This document shows positions 14,987 to 22,311 of a DNA stretch of 25,468 nucleotides, piece by piece. The notes under the pieces were generated by a model. It did not search any database and was not told where the DNA came from. It saw only the letters and a program-made list of their open reading frames with translations. This DNA is from an uncultured Collinsella sp. (GTDB taxonomy: Bacteria > Actinomycetota > Coriobacteriia > Coriobacteriales > Coriobacteriaceae): assembly GCA_900549535.1 (NCBI GenBank), contig UROR01000017.1, positions 1 through 25,468 on the forward strand, in the 5' to 3' direction. Numbering within the stretch: the first letter of the stretch is position 1; every line of letters starts with the position of its first letter. The position numbers were made by a program, and so were the translations under genes.

Positions 14987-15020
14987 AACCCCCGGCAGTT
15001 GCGAAGAGCTGCCGGGGGTT
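14987..15020. terminator. Orphan 12-bp hairpin
   Basis: AACCCCCGGCAG (14987-14998) pairs perfectly with CTGCCGGGGGTT (15009-15020) around a 10-base loop. Only short T runs follow on either strand. No gene ends here, since both flanking genes point away, so it may terminate a small RNA or insulate the divergent promoters. Confidence 0.5.
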
Positions 15021-15144
15021 CTGTCGTCTAAGGCGCCGAACTGATGGACAGGAATCAAAGCACCGAGCCTGCGGCCCGCCATACGCAATGCGGGTCCTCG
15101 ACAACTTGCGGACCACAGTGGCGCCTCCCCACCGCGCCCCGCGC

Positions 15145-15150
15145 TATACT
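15145..15150 (+). promoter_or_regulatory. -10 box of gluQ, predicts leaderless mRNA
   Basis: TATACT ends 7 bases before the ATG at 15158, so transcription would start at or next to the A of the start codon. There is no purine-rich ribosome site in between. No clear -35 is seen. Confidence 0.6.
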
Positions 15151-15157
15151 CGTCCGC

Positions 15158-16168
15158 ATGGATATCAACGCACGCAACATAGCAACGCCCGCCGCGGACG
15201 CGCCCACGGCACAGCCCGCCTCCGTTCCCGCGCCCGTCGTGGGCCGCTTTGCCCCGTCGCCCTCGGGCCGCATGCACCTGGGCAACGTGTTCAGCTGCCT
15301 ATGCGCGTGGCTTTCGGCCCGCGGCCAGGGCGGCAGTATCGTGTTACGCATTGAGGACCTGGACGATCGCTGCAAGCGCCCCGAACTTGCCGCCCAATTG
15401 ATTGACGACCTGGCCTGGCTGGGGCTGGAGTGGGACGAAGGCCCCTACTACCAGCACGACCGCCTAGACCTGTACGAGAGCGCCTTGCGCCGGCTGAAAG
15501 ACGCCGGCCTCACCTATCCCTGCTTTTGCACACGCGCCGAGCTCCACGCCGCGAGTGCACCGCACGCGAGCGACGGCACGCCCATCTACCGCGGTGCCTG
15601 CCGAGGCCTTTCTGCCGAGGAGGTTACCCGCCGCAGTGCCCTGCGCGCCCCGGCCACGCGCCTGCGCGTGCCCACCGTCGACGACCTCGCAGACGATGTG
15701 GTCGAATTCGTGGACCGCACGTACGGCGCCCAATGCGAAGCGCTCGCCACCGAATGCGGCGACTTTTTGGTGCGCCGCAGCGACGGCGTGTTTGCCTATC
15801 AGCTGGCCGTGGTGGTCGATGACGCCGCCATGGGTGTTACCGAGGTCGTACGCGGATGCGACCTGCTTGGCTCCACGCCGCGCCAGATCTATCTGCAGCG
15901 TCTGCTGGGACTTCCCACGCCGCACTACGCACATATTCCGCTGCTCATGTCGCCGGACGGCCGCCGCCTTTCCAAGCGTGACCGCGATCTGGACCTGGGC
16001 GAGCTCCGCACCCGCTTTGGCACACCCGAGGCACTGCTGGGCTGGCTCGCCGGGCAAACAGGCATCGCGCCGGACACCACGCCGCGCTCTGCCAAGCAGC
16101 TGGTCGAGCACTTTAGCTGGGATGTTATCCGCGCGCACCGGGAAAACATCACCGTAACGGTCGAGTAG
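15158..16168 (+). CDS. gluQ: Glutamyl-queuosine tRNA(Asp) synthetase
   Basis: A 336-residue paralogue of the glutamyl-tRNA synthetase catalytic domain. In the known family it attaches glutamate to the queuosine base at position 34 of tRNA(Asp) rather than to a tRNA 3' end. Evidence: class-I HIGH-type motif HLGN (40-43) after FAPSPSGRM, KMSKS-type LSKRD (271-275), the zinc ligand set Cys122-x-Cys124, Tyr144 and Cys148, and absence of the anticodon-binding domain, so the length is about 300 instead of 470-500. I chose ATG 15158 because a TATACT box lies just before it and the upstream in-frame ATG at 15044 adds sequence without similarity to the family; the remaining Ala/Pro-rich N-terminus (1-28) is an extension. 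It is convergent with the phosphoesterase gene with a gap of 15 bases. Confidence 0.9.
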   Translation: MDINARNIATPAADAPTAQPASVPAPVVGRFAPSPSGRMHLGNVFSCLCAWLSARGQGGSIVLRIEDLDDRCKRPELAAQLIDDLAWLGLEWDEGPYYQHDRLDLYESALRRLKDAGLTYPCFCTRAELHAASAPHASDGTPIYRGACRGLSAEEVTRRSALRAPATRLRVPTVDDLADDVVEFVDRTYGAQCEALATECGDFLVRRSDGVFAYQLAVVVDDAAMGVTEVVRGCDLLGSTPRQIYLQRLLGLPTPHYAHIPLLMSPDGRRLSKRDRDLDLGELRTRFGTPEALLGWLAGQTGIAPDTTPRSAKQLVEHFSWDVIRAHRENITVTVE

Positions 16169-16183
16169 CCAGCCACCCCGCCC

Positions 16184-16909
16184 CTACGCAGCATCCCAGG
16201 GCTGGAGTTCGTCGCCCAGGCGAACGATGCAGTCGTAGAGCACGGTGTGACGCTCGGCCGGGTTGGCGTCGCGATGAAAATGGCCGTAGTACCAGCGCTT
16301 GTAGTCCAAGCGGTCTTCCAGCTCGTCGAAAAACGCCGTAAGTCGATCAACGCCGGGGCAATCCCAGCCGGGCGCCGGATAGAGCGTGGGCGAAAGCATG
16401 TGCGTAGAGCAGGTGTGGGTGATCACGTAGTCGACCTTCCAGCCCACGCTGTCGAGCTTTGTCCGCGCCTCATCAAAGTTGTGCTCGTCCGGCAGCTCCT
16501 GCGGCCACCAGCTGGAATATGGAATGCGATATTCCTTGTCCACGCTCGTGGCGCCGCCCATGGTAAAGATCGTTGAGCCATCGAGCTCAAAAATCTCGCC
16601 GCGCGCCAGGCGCCGTATAGGAGAGGTATCCGACAGGCGCTGCGTCAGCCCACCGTGCCACAACTCCATGGGTCGCTCCGCCCAGCGATCGAAACGTTCG
16701 TGGTTGCCGTCGACGAACAGCACGGTATAGGGGCGCGATTCCAACCAGGCGATATCGGCACATTCCTCGGCAGAGAAATCCCACGGAAAGCCAAAGTCGC
16801 CCGCGATGATGAGATAGTCGTCACTTGTCAGACCATCCCCAAGATCCCAGTCGCGCAGCTTTTGCATGTCGACGCCGCCGTGAATATCGCCCGTCACATA
16901 GACCGCCAT
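16184..16909 (-). CDS. Calcineurin-type metallophosphoesterase
   Basis: A 241-residue cytoplasmic phosphoesterase with the full set of metal ligands of the family: GDIHG (7-11), GDFG (37-40), GNHE (68-71), a THT motif near 163-165 and GHFH near 217-220. The natural substrate is unknown; related proteins act on phosphoproteins or nucleotides. The ATG at 16909 gives the conserved MxVYVTGDIHG start, but there is no clear ribosome site, so translation may be weak. Its neighbours are gluQ (convergent) and a small membrane protein gene upstream in the same direction, 84 bases away. Confidence 0.92.
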   Translation of the reverse strand: MAVYVTGDIHGGVDMQKLRDWDLGDGLTSDDYLIIAGDFGFPWDFSAEECADIAWLESRPYTVLFVDGNHERFDRWAERPMELWHGGLTQRLSDTSPIRRLARGEIFELDGSTIFTMGGATSVDKEYRIPYSSWWPQELPDEHNFDEARTKLDSVGWKVDYVITHTCSTHMLSPTLYPAPGWDCPGVDRLTAFFDELEDRLDYKRWYYGHFHRDANPAERHTVLYDCIVRLGDELQPWDAA

Positions 16910-16993
16910 CGGATTACACTTCCCTGTAAGTCGCTAGCCCACATTCTGCACGATCACTAAGCCAACCGTTCCAGCTCTTCCATCCCTTAGGGC

Positions 16994-17233
16994 TTACCCC
17001 TCGTTCTTCCATCCAAACGGGTCGAGCACCCAAAAAACCAGATCGAGCACGCCGCCGGTCATCATGGCGCCGGCAAGGGCCATGCAAACGTGCAGAGAAC
17101 TGGCACTTCGGAGCACGTCGAATGGCCCCAGAACAGCCAGCAGCGCGACCGCTGCGCCGGCTACGCACAGCGCAAGGCACGGCCCCGCGTCCTTGACGCA
17201 CTTCTTTGCGAGATGCTTGGTGTTGTCACTCAT
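16994..17233 (-). CDS. Small two-helix membrane protein, unknown function
   Basis: A 79-residue protein with a basic, Cys-containing N-terminus (MSDNTKHLAKKCVKDAGP) and two hydrophobic segments (about 18-37 and 45-68), ending DPFGWKNEG. The ATG at 17233 has AAGGAG about 10 bases upstream; the frame is open further upstream but without a signal. I do not recognise the family. It is followed in the same direction by the metallophosphoesterase gene, and marks the last high-GC gene before the AT-richer defence island. Confidence 0.65.
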   Translation of the reverse strand: MSDNTKHLAKKCVKDAGPCLALCVAGAAVALLAVLGPFDVLRSASSLHVCMALAGAMMTGGVLDLVFWVLDPFGWKNEG

Positions 17234-17348
17234 CGATATCGAACTCCTTAGAGGGTCGTTGCTTGAATTCGCGCCGCCGCGGCAGAGCAGAGCGGCAGGG
17301 TAAGTGTCACATGCCGCGCGGACACAAATGCCTATTGCCGTCACTTAC

Positions 17349-17495
17349 CTACCGTTCACAATAAGCAGTCTGATTTATTTCCACGAAGATCTTGATCTCT
17401 TCCTCGGTCAGTGAGATTCTTCGATCAAGCTTCCTGGATAGGGGCTGGAAGATGAGACGGATGTCTCTAGGCACAACACCATAACGCCCGATCAC
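17349..17495 (-). pseudogene. Orphan 48-residue reading frame, possible gene remnant
   Basis: Minus strand frame from a GTG at 17495 to TAG at 17349-17351. The peptide looks protein-like: GRYGVVPRDIRLIFQPL, then RRISLTEEEIKIFVEINQ, with amphipathic helices and normal composition. An in-frame stop precedes it by a few codons, and no ribosome site is visible, so it is more likely the 3' remnant of a gene than an intact one. I do not recognise the family. Its place at the edge of the island suggests debris from an insertion or deletion. Confidence 0.35.
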
Positions 17496-17514
17496 CGTTA
17501 TGGCTTTCGTCTAG

Positions 17515-17536
17515 AGCTGGGAGACCAGCTTTTTTG
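17515..17536 (+). terminator. Terminator or attenuator before the AIPR-like gene
   Basis: AGCTGG (17515-17520), loop GAGA, CCAGCT (17525-17530), then TTTTT. It is a compact, canonical plus-strand terminator 83 bases before the AIPR-like start codon, but no plus-strand gene precedes it. Confidence 0.7.
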
Positions 17537-17618
17537 TTAGCGATGCTCCCTTTCAATCTCCGGCACTCCAAGAGCGCAGGCCTGTTGTTTTGACTACTTT
17601 AGACGAAAGGGTTTCGCT

Positions 17619-19028
17619 ATGAGCACCGACATTATTGTTCGCTTTACCGACAGCTACGAGCAAAAAGTTGGAGACATTAAAAAGATCGTCGGGCTGATGT
17701 CCCCCAAATCCATTATCAAAATTATCGACACGCTCGATCTCGATGCCAACCCCCGCAATTCCCGTTTGGGCTCAGTGACCGATGCTATTCAGGCATCCAT
17801 TCGCGCTGATGAGCTTTCTCACACGCAAAAGCTCTTCCCTTTTAAATCAAAGGGAATTCTGCTTGCGTCCTCGAGCTACGAGCCCCTTGATCGCGGGCGT
17901 TATCGTCTAAGCTTTGCTTCTCACGACGAAGTTGAGGGAATTCTTGACGGCGGCCACAACACACTCGCAATCGGCAGCTACATTCTCAGCGAAGCCGAAC
18001 ATGCACTTGGCAATCGACCTCCCAAAAAGAACGAAGTCACAATCTGGGATTCATTCAAGCAAACATGGATGAACCGCCGAACCGATATTGAAGAGTATCT
18101 ATCACTTCTCCGTGAAGAAAAAGCAGCCCTCAAAGCGAAAGGCATAAGCACTCTAGACTTCTCGATTCCTGTCGAATTGCTCGTTCCAACCAACCCAAAC
18201 GATGCGCTCTGCGTTGAGAACTTCCGCACCTCACTTTTGGAAATCTGCGACGCTCGCAACAATAACGCTCAACTCACACAAGGCACCAAGGGCAACCAGG
18301 AAGGTCTTTTCGATTCCTTTAAGGCTCTTTATGCCGAAAAATATCCTGAATTTGCAGCCAAAATCAGCTGGAAAACCAACGACGGCAACCCCATTGAATC
18401 CAGAAAGCTTGTCGCACTCTCTTGGATCCCGCTATCGCTCATCTCGAGTAACGTCACCTCTGGCGACATCGAAGCGCCACAACTTCCCCTAGTCTATAGC
18501 GGCAAGGAGAAGTGCCAGGAAAAGTTCTTGCAGCTTATGAGGGATGACCGAGTAAGCAAAGCTGCTGGTTCAGCGCGCCGCGAACTCAAGAATCCGCAAG
18601 TTCTTAGCGCGCTCAAAGTGGCTACGGACCTTCCCGGTCTATACGATGAAATCTATTCGCGTTTCCCCAAGCACTACAACAAAACAGGAAGCTACGGAAA
18701 AATCGGCGCCGTTAAGAGCCTTAAGAATAGTCGCAATGAATACAAAACTCCCTTCTTTGAAAAGGCAACGGACAATCCTGTTCCTGATGGCTTTATCTAC
18801 CCCCTAGTCTGTGGCCTCCGCGCATTGATGGAAGCAGATGATCAAGGGAAGGTGTATTGGAAAACTGATCCTCACAAGTTCCTCGATAGCCCAGCATTTG
18901 AAAATGTCGTTGCTCAGTACAGCGGTGTCATCCAGCAATCTGACTACGATCCGCAAAAGGTCGGCAAGGGCGCTATGAGCTACACCGCAGTTGAAAACTC
19001 GATGAAGCTCGCAGTTCTTATGGGCTAG
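17619..19028 (+). CDS. AIPR-like (abortive infection phage resistance) protein
   Basis: A 469-residue protein that resembles the AIPR family, known from abortive-infection loci and often found beside restriction-modification genes; its biochemical activity is not established. Seen: NPRNSRLG (about 44-51), a following segment LFPFKSKGILLASSSY (about 72-87), the core motif ILDGGHNT (108-115) in the position of the family's NGGQT-type motif, and ARNNNAQ (212-218) with a following Q-x-x-L-F helix (GNQEGLFDSFKALY). The assignment rests on this pattern and spacing, and a DndB/DGQHR-like protein is the main alternative. The ATG has AAAGGG seven bases upstream. The gene is clearly AT-richer than the chromosome around it, as are the restriction genes, and it converges on them with a terminator in between. 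No nuclease or helicase motif is visible. Confidence 0.65.
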   Translation: MSTDIIVRFTDSYEQKVGDIKKIVGLMSPKSIIKIIDTLDLDANPRNSRLGSVTDAIQASIRADELSHTQKLFPFKSKGILLASSSYEPLDRGRYRLSFASHDEVEGILDGGHNTLAIGSYILSEAEHALGNRPPKKNEVTIWDSFKQTWMNRRTDIEEYLSLLREEKAALKAKGISTLDFSIPVELLVPTNPNDALCVENFRTSLLEICDARNNNAQLTQGTKGNQEGLFDSFKALYAEKYPEFAAKISWKTNDGNPIESRKLVALSWIPLSLISSNVTSGDIEAPQLPLVYSGKEKCQEKFLQLMRDDRVSKAAGSARRELKNPQVLSALKVATDLPGLYDEIYSRFPKHYNKTGSYGKIGAVKSLKNSRNEYKTPFFEKATDNPVPDGFIYPLVCGLRALMEADDQGKVYWKTDPHKFLDSPAFENVVAQYSGVIQQSDYDPQKVGKGAMSYTAVENSMKLAVLMG

Positions 19029-19050
19029 CGGATACTAAGGCAAAGCATCG

Positions 19051-19098
19051 GCGCGCAAGGACGTCATTTATGCCCGGCGCACTTGCGCGCTTATTATT
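19051..19098 (+). terminator. Terminator of the AIPR-like gene
   Basis: GCGCGCAAG (19051-19059) pairs with CTTGCGCGC (19082-19090), followed by TTATTATT. The 22-base loop can form a smaller inner structure (GCGCC-type). It separates the gene from the convergent endonuclease. Confidence 0.75.
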
Positions 19099-19133
19099 AA
19101 GCTGGCTATGTAAAACTCCGGTATAGAAATGAA

Positions 19134-20345
19134 CTATTGTCGTTCTTTATCGACCAGTAGTTGGCAAAACTCCCCTACGTCCATCAGCCAGCTTTGCTGT
19201 TCGGCCGTATATGAACCAAATACAGGACGAGGCACAACCAGTTGGAGACTATGCCTGCGCATCGAGTCCGTGTACTCAGTGCTCACCGCCACATCAAGTG
19301 TAATCAAATGCTTATTTTCAATTCTATCCGCTTCTTCCAACACTTGGCGCCAGCGCTCTTTAACGGTCGTTTTTGCGCCAAGCATGGTCAGCTTCTCGGC
19401 AGGATACAAAGGATTTCTATAAGCCTCAATCGACGGCATAATGAAATCTGGCTTTGATTTGCCCTCAGTATACGGCTGAGCGGAATAACTTATGCCCCAT
19501 CCCTTAAACAGGTACTCAAGTTGATGCTCGAAAGCAATTCCCGCGCGCGATTTTCTCCGCTGGAAAGCTGACATCGTGGTCCGTAACACTCCATCAACAT
19601 CGAGATCGCCTCTTAGATAGGGAGCCAAATCGCGCTCAAGCAGATGCCTCTCGAATACCTTAAAGAGAATCTCTTCTCGCTCATAGCAGTCAAGAAGGCA
19701 CTTGTCGGGGTTGCCCCTCCAATCAAGCACTCCCAAAGTCGAGATGGAATACCTCGTGAATTCAATCCCTTTGGGAAAAGAATCACCGAACTTTTCGACC
19801 ATTTCATCCAAATACGTAACAGCCGACGTGGGAAGCGAAACTTCGATGCCAATCGCTTCAAGGATGGATGCGGCGATTGAGTCTATTCGCCTGTCATCTG
19901 CAGTTGACCGCGAAAAACCACTGTCGTCAACTTCGTTCAAACCGAAAAGCCATCTTAATTGGCACTCGACATTTGATCCTTGTCTAGCAAATACAATCAG
20001 AAGACCATGCTCGTCTGAAGGTGCAATGACCATCAGGTCACCGATTCTCGAGGCTCGTATCGCTTCGCTATCGTTGTAATAGAGCCTATATTCCGTCCTA
20101 GTCGGATGCTTCCTGCGCGCGTCGTACCAAGTCGTAAACCCGTGATCAAACAAAGGGTCTGCATCGTCGCAAAGAAATACGAAGGTCGTCGGTATATTTC
20201 TTATATCATCGTCGCCAAACAGGGAACGGAGCTCCGCAGTTCCGTTGAATTCATGCTGGTTGCTGCGTTTTCTATCAATATCAACAGCAACGAGTTTCTT
20301 CGCAACCGCGCCGTCAAAATAGCTACTCAGAACTCCGTAGTCCAT
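19134..20345 (-). CDS. Type II restriction endonuclease, EcoRII family
   Basis: A 403-residue endonuclease, almost the same length as EcoRII (404). The C-terminal PD-(D/E)xK catalytic domain is clear: RRKSRAGIAFEHQLEYLF (about 263-280, Glu273), KPDFIMPS (298-305, Asp300), GAKTTVKERWRQ (323-334, Lys325, Lys329, Arg331), and KHLITL with the late VVPRP strand. The N-terminal half corresponds to the effector-binding domain that, in EcoRII, binds a second recognition site and relieves autoinhibition (type IIE behaviour). EcoRII cuts before CCWGG; whether this enzyme keeps that site is inferred. Its ATG overlaps the methyltransferase 3' end by 23 bases with GGGAG upstream, so the nuclease is translated only after, and coupled to, the methylase. 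Confidence 0.88.
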   Translation of the reverse strand: MDYGVLSSYFDGAVAKKLVAVDIDRKRSNQHEFNGTAELRSLFGDDDIRNIPTTFVFLCDDADPLFDHGFTTWYDARRKHPTRTEYRLYYNDSEAIRASRIGDLMVIAPSDEHGLLIVFARQGSNVECQLRWLFGLNEVDDSGFSRSTADDRRIDSIAASILEAIGIEVSLPTSAVTYLDEMVEKFGDSFPKGIEFTRYSISTLGVLDWRGNPDKCLLDCYEREEILFKVFERHLLERDLAPYLRGDLDVDGVLRTTMSAFQRRKSRAGIAFEHQLEYLFKGWGISYSAQPYTEGKSKPDFIMPSIEAYRNPLYPAEKLTMLGAKTTVKERWRQVLEEADRIENKHLITLDVAVSTEYTDSMRRHSLQLVVPRPVFGSYTAEQQSWLMDVGEFCQLLVDKERQ

Positions 20346-21498
20346 CGAAATACGCTCCCATCATCAGCTTGGCCACTGCTCGCACAGCCGGTACGGTGAC
20401 AGAATTACCAAATTGATGATATGCCTGCGTATCCGAAACCGGAATAATGAATTGATCGGGGAACCCTTGAAGTCGGGCACATTCACGCGGAGTCAGCTTG
20501 CGAGGGTTCTTCCCCTCGCCACGTGAAACAAGAATCTCACTTCCGTCCTTGTGATAGCGTGCTGAAAGCGTCCTTGTCGTGTCATTGGGGCCAACCGTGC
20601 TATAGCCAAAGCCATTGCCTGCCGCCTGATGCTTTTCCTTGTATGCGCGCAAATAAGCCCACAGTTTGTCGGAAAGAACGTATCGATCATCAGGAGCATC
20701 TTCAAGAATCTCCCCGACGGTGTGCCCACCGCCCCCAAGCTCTAGTTGGTCCCAATCAAAATTATTTTTTTTCTTAAAGCCAACAATGTAAATGCGCTCA
20801 CGATGCTGGCAAGTCCAATTCTTGCTATCAAGAACCTTGTAGTGCACATCGTAACCAAGCTCGTCCTTAAGGGTCTGCATAATAATCCTGAAGGTCTTGC
20901 CGCGATCGTGACTTGTTAGGTTTTTAACGTTTTCCAGCAGGAAAGCATCAGGTTTTTTGTCGCGAATAATACGAGCTACTTCGAAAAATAATGTCCCCTG
21001 CGTCTTGTCTTCAAAGCCAGTAGCACGTCCCATCGATTTTTTCTTTGAAACGCCCGCGAGCGAGAATGGCTGGCACGGAAATCCCGCCAATAAAACGTTA
21101 AATTTTGGAATGTCGTCCGAACGAACGTCATGAATGTCCCCAGCGGGCTGATCACCGTAATTCATGCGGTACGTCTTCTGTGCATATTTATCCCACTCAC
21201 AAGAAAAAACGCACTTGCCACCAAGTTCTTGGAACGGCAAGCGAATGCCACCGATACCAGCAAATAGGTCAATGTAAGTGAAAGGAGCGTCCTCCCGATC
21301 ACCCTGCGCAAAGGGTGCCTGATAACCTAGGGAACGTATAAACGTGAGCTCCGTAGCAGATGGACTGGTCTCGCCAGTCTCCCAACGCCGGACGGTTCTA
21401 TCACCATTAGGTCCCATGCCAAGAGCGGCGGCGAACTCCTTCTGAGTCAGCGCGAGCTCCTTGCGTTTGGCAGTTATCTCTTCCCTAACGTCTTTCAT
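20323..21498 (-). CDS. DNA (cytosine-5) methyltransferase with N-terminal XRE domain
   Basis: A 391-residue 5-methylcytosine methyltransferase that should protect the host from the adjacent endonuclease. Conserved motifs are in order: I DLFAGIGG (77-84), IV PCQPFS with catalytic Cys142, VI ENV (189-191), VIII QHRER (231-235), IX RKLTPRECARLQGFP, X GNSV (364-367). Residues about 4-60 form an XRE helix-turn-helix (ITAKRKELALTQKEFAAALG...RRWETGETSPS). This fusion is known from M.SsoII and M.EcoRII relatives, which repress their own gene. I chose ATG 21498; a GTG at 21546 would extend it by 16 residues across the putative operator, without a ribosome site. Upstream are the 15-bp operator (21521-21535) and a promoter (21557-21585). 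It is the first gene of the two-gene operon, a common order that gives protection before cutting. Confidence 0.93.
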   Translation of the reverse strand: MKDVREEITAKRKELALTQKEFAAALGMGPNGDRTVRRWETGETSPSATELTFIRSLGYQAPFAQGDREDAPFTYIDLFAGIGGIRLPFQELGGKCVFSCEWDKYAQKTYRMNYGDQPAGDIHDVRSDDIPKFNVLLAGFPCQPFSLAGVSKKKSMGRATGFEDKTQGTLFFEVARIIRDKKPDAFLLENVKNLTSHDRGKTFRIIMQTLKDELGYDVHYKVLDSKNWTCQHRERIYIVGFKKKNNFDWDQLELGGGGHTVGEILEDAPDDRYVLSDKLWAYLRAYKEKHQAAGNGFGYSTVGPNDTTRTLSARYHKDGSEILVSRGEGKNPRKLTPRECARLQGFPDQFIIPVSDTQAYHQFGNSVTVPAVRAVAKLMMGAYFDGLRSSE

Positions 21499-21520
21499 GC
21501 TATCCAATCGGAACAAACTA

Positions 21521-21535
21521 CGGACGAACTGTCCG
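21521..21535. promoter_or_regulatory. Operator for the self-regulating methyltransferase
   Basis: CGGAC-GAACT-GTCCG, a 15-bp inverted repeat with perfect 5-base arms, 23 bases before the ATG and just downstream of the predicted transcription start. Related half sites (GGAACAAAC at about 21510, GGACAAAC at about 21634) lie nearby. The M.SsoII regulatory site is, from memory, of the same GGAC-N5-GTCC form and size. Confidence 0.6.
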
Positions 21536-21556
21536 CTAATTGACACAGCGTTATCA

Positions 21557-21585
21557 AGATTAAACGCGATTCATGGCAGTTGCAA
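21557..21585 (-). promoter_or_regulatory. Promoter of the restriction-modification operon
   Basis: Minus strand -35 TTGCAA (21580-21585) and -10 TAATCT (21557-21562) with an ideal 17-base spacer. The -35 is the centre of the palindrome GTTGCAAC at 21579-21586, and a second GTTGCAAC lies at 21592-21599. Confidence 0.55.
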
Positions 21586-21599
21586 CACTTTGTTGCAAC
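21579..21599. promoter_or_regulatory. Paired GTTGCAAC palindromes
   Basis: Two perfect 8-base palindromes (21579-21586 and 21592-21599), 13 bases from start to start, over the -35 of the restriction-modification promoter. A further CTTGCAAC sits at 21654-21661. The same TTGCAA core forms the arms of the inverted repeat over the AbiEi-like promoter. Confidence 0.55.
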
Positions 21600-21684
21600 G
21601 CCTTTCAACGGTAACTTAGATTAACGTGTCGCACGGACAAACAATTGCCCCAACTTGCAACTAGTCAACATCAGACCTGCGTAT

Positions 21685-22311
21685 TCAGTCACAACCTAGA
21701 GCTATCAGCAGAGGCCTCATAAGCTCGCGTCTTTTGGCGGTTTTAGAGTTCTCCTTTACGAGCTCTTTCAGCCGTTGCGCATCGAGCCCACGCCCAAGCG
21801 CGTCGTGATAGGCATCGACAATTAATGAGGGGTCCTCGCAATCGAGGCAAAGATCGACAAGCGTGCGCTCGGGTTTGGTTACCGGAAGGTCGTCGAGCCA
21901 GACGATATCCCGCTCTGCAATCTCGCGCTTTGCAAAAGAGAGGGATTCGTTTCTCGTATTGATGCGCATGGGCGCGGTCATCCTGTAGGGGGACAGAAAG
22001 AAATCGCCGATTTGCTGAAGGTTCGCCGCCGTCGTACCGCTCACGGCGATGCCATCCCACTGGCGTTTTCTCTCCCACGCGCAAAGGGAGGGATTGGTGA
22101 GCTTCCAAAAAGCGTTGAGCTCGTCAGTGTCTCGGCGCTGTGTTCCAGACATCCGGTAGGCGCCGTGGCATATCCGTTCAAGACGCCCTACACGGCATGA
22201 GTGCGCCAGCGCATCTCGAGAGATGTCCATGCGAACCGCCTGGGCTGTGGTAAACACGCCCTCACTCTCGGAAAGCTCGCTTATCGCCGTTATGTTGCTA
22301 AAGTACTTCAT
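21685..22311 (-). CDS. AbiEi-like antitoxin / transcriptional repressor, solitary
   Basis: A 208-residue protein of the AbiEi type, the antitoxin part of type IV abortive-infection toxin-antitoxin systems. The N-terminal winged helix (ISELSESEGVFTTAQAVRMDISRDALAHSCRVGRLERICHG region, about residues 8-52) is followed by GAYRMSG and a C-terminal domain with TKPERTLVDLCLD, the most typical family motif. In characterised AbiE systems the antitoxin represses its own promoter through inverted repeats and blocks the AbiEii nucleotidyltransferase toxin; no AbiEii gene is adjacent, so here it may act mainly as a regulator. The start at 22311 is chosen because a good promoter (22318-22345) predicts transcription beginning exactly at this ATG, with no ribosome site; an ATG at 22335 would lie upstream of that start. 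It lies upstream of, and codirectional with, the restriction-modification operon. Confidence 0.75.
   Translation of the reverse strand: MKYFSNITAISELSESEGVFTTAQAVRMDISRDALAHSCRVGRLERICHGAYRMSGTQRRDTDELNAFWKLTNPSLCAWERKRQWDGIAVSGTTAANLQQIGDFFLSPYRMTAPMRINTRNESLSFAKREIAERDIVWLDDLPVTKPERTLVDLCLDCEDPSLIVDAYHDALGRGLDAQRLKELVKENSKTAKRRELMRPLLIALGCD

Larger units (their letters stand above)
14642..15157. other. Gene-free 516-base interval before gluQ
   Basis: Between divergent DUF2207 and gluQ genes. It holds a cluster of three related repeat units (14726-14809), a strong hairpin at 14987-15020, and the leaderless promoter of gluQ. Between 14810 and 14986 I see nothing that can be named. The long open frames that cross it on the plus strand are read-through of GC-rich antisense and look non-coding. 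Confidence 0.6.
17234..17618. other. 385-base interval at the left border of the defence island
   Basis: Contains the orphan reading frame at 17349-17495 (minus), a plus-strand terminator at 17515-17536 with no obvious gene before it, and a 10-base inverted repeat (17504-17513 with 17600-17609) whose second arm covers part of the ribosome site of the AIPR-like gene. Base composition drops from GC-rich to AT-richer within this interval. Confidence 0.6.

Noticed and set aside
12524..15031. 835-codon open frame on the plus strand opposite the DUF2207 gene
   Set aside because: It is antisense to a well-supported gene with signal peptide, membrane segments and a family-typical Gly-rich tail. Long antisense frames are expected in GC-rich DNA with biased third positions.
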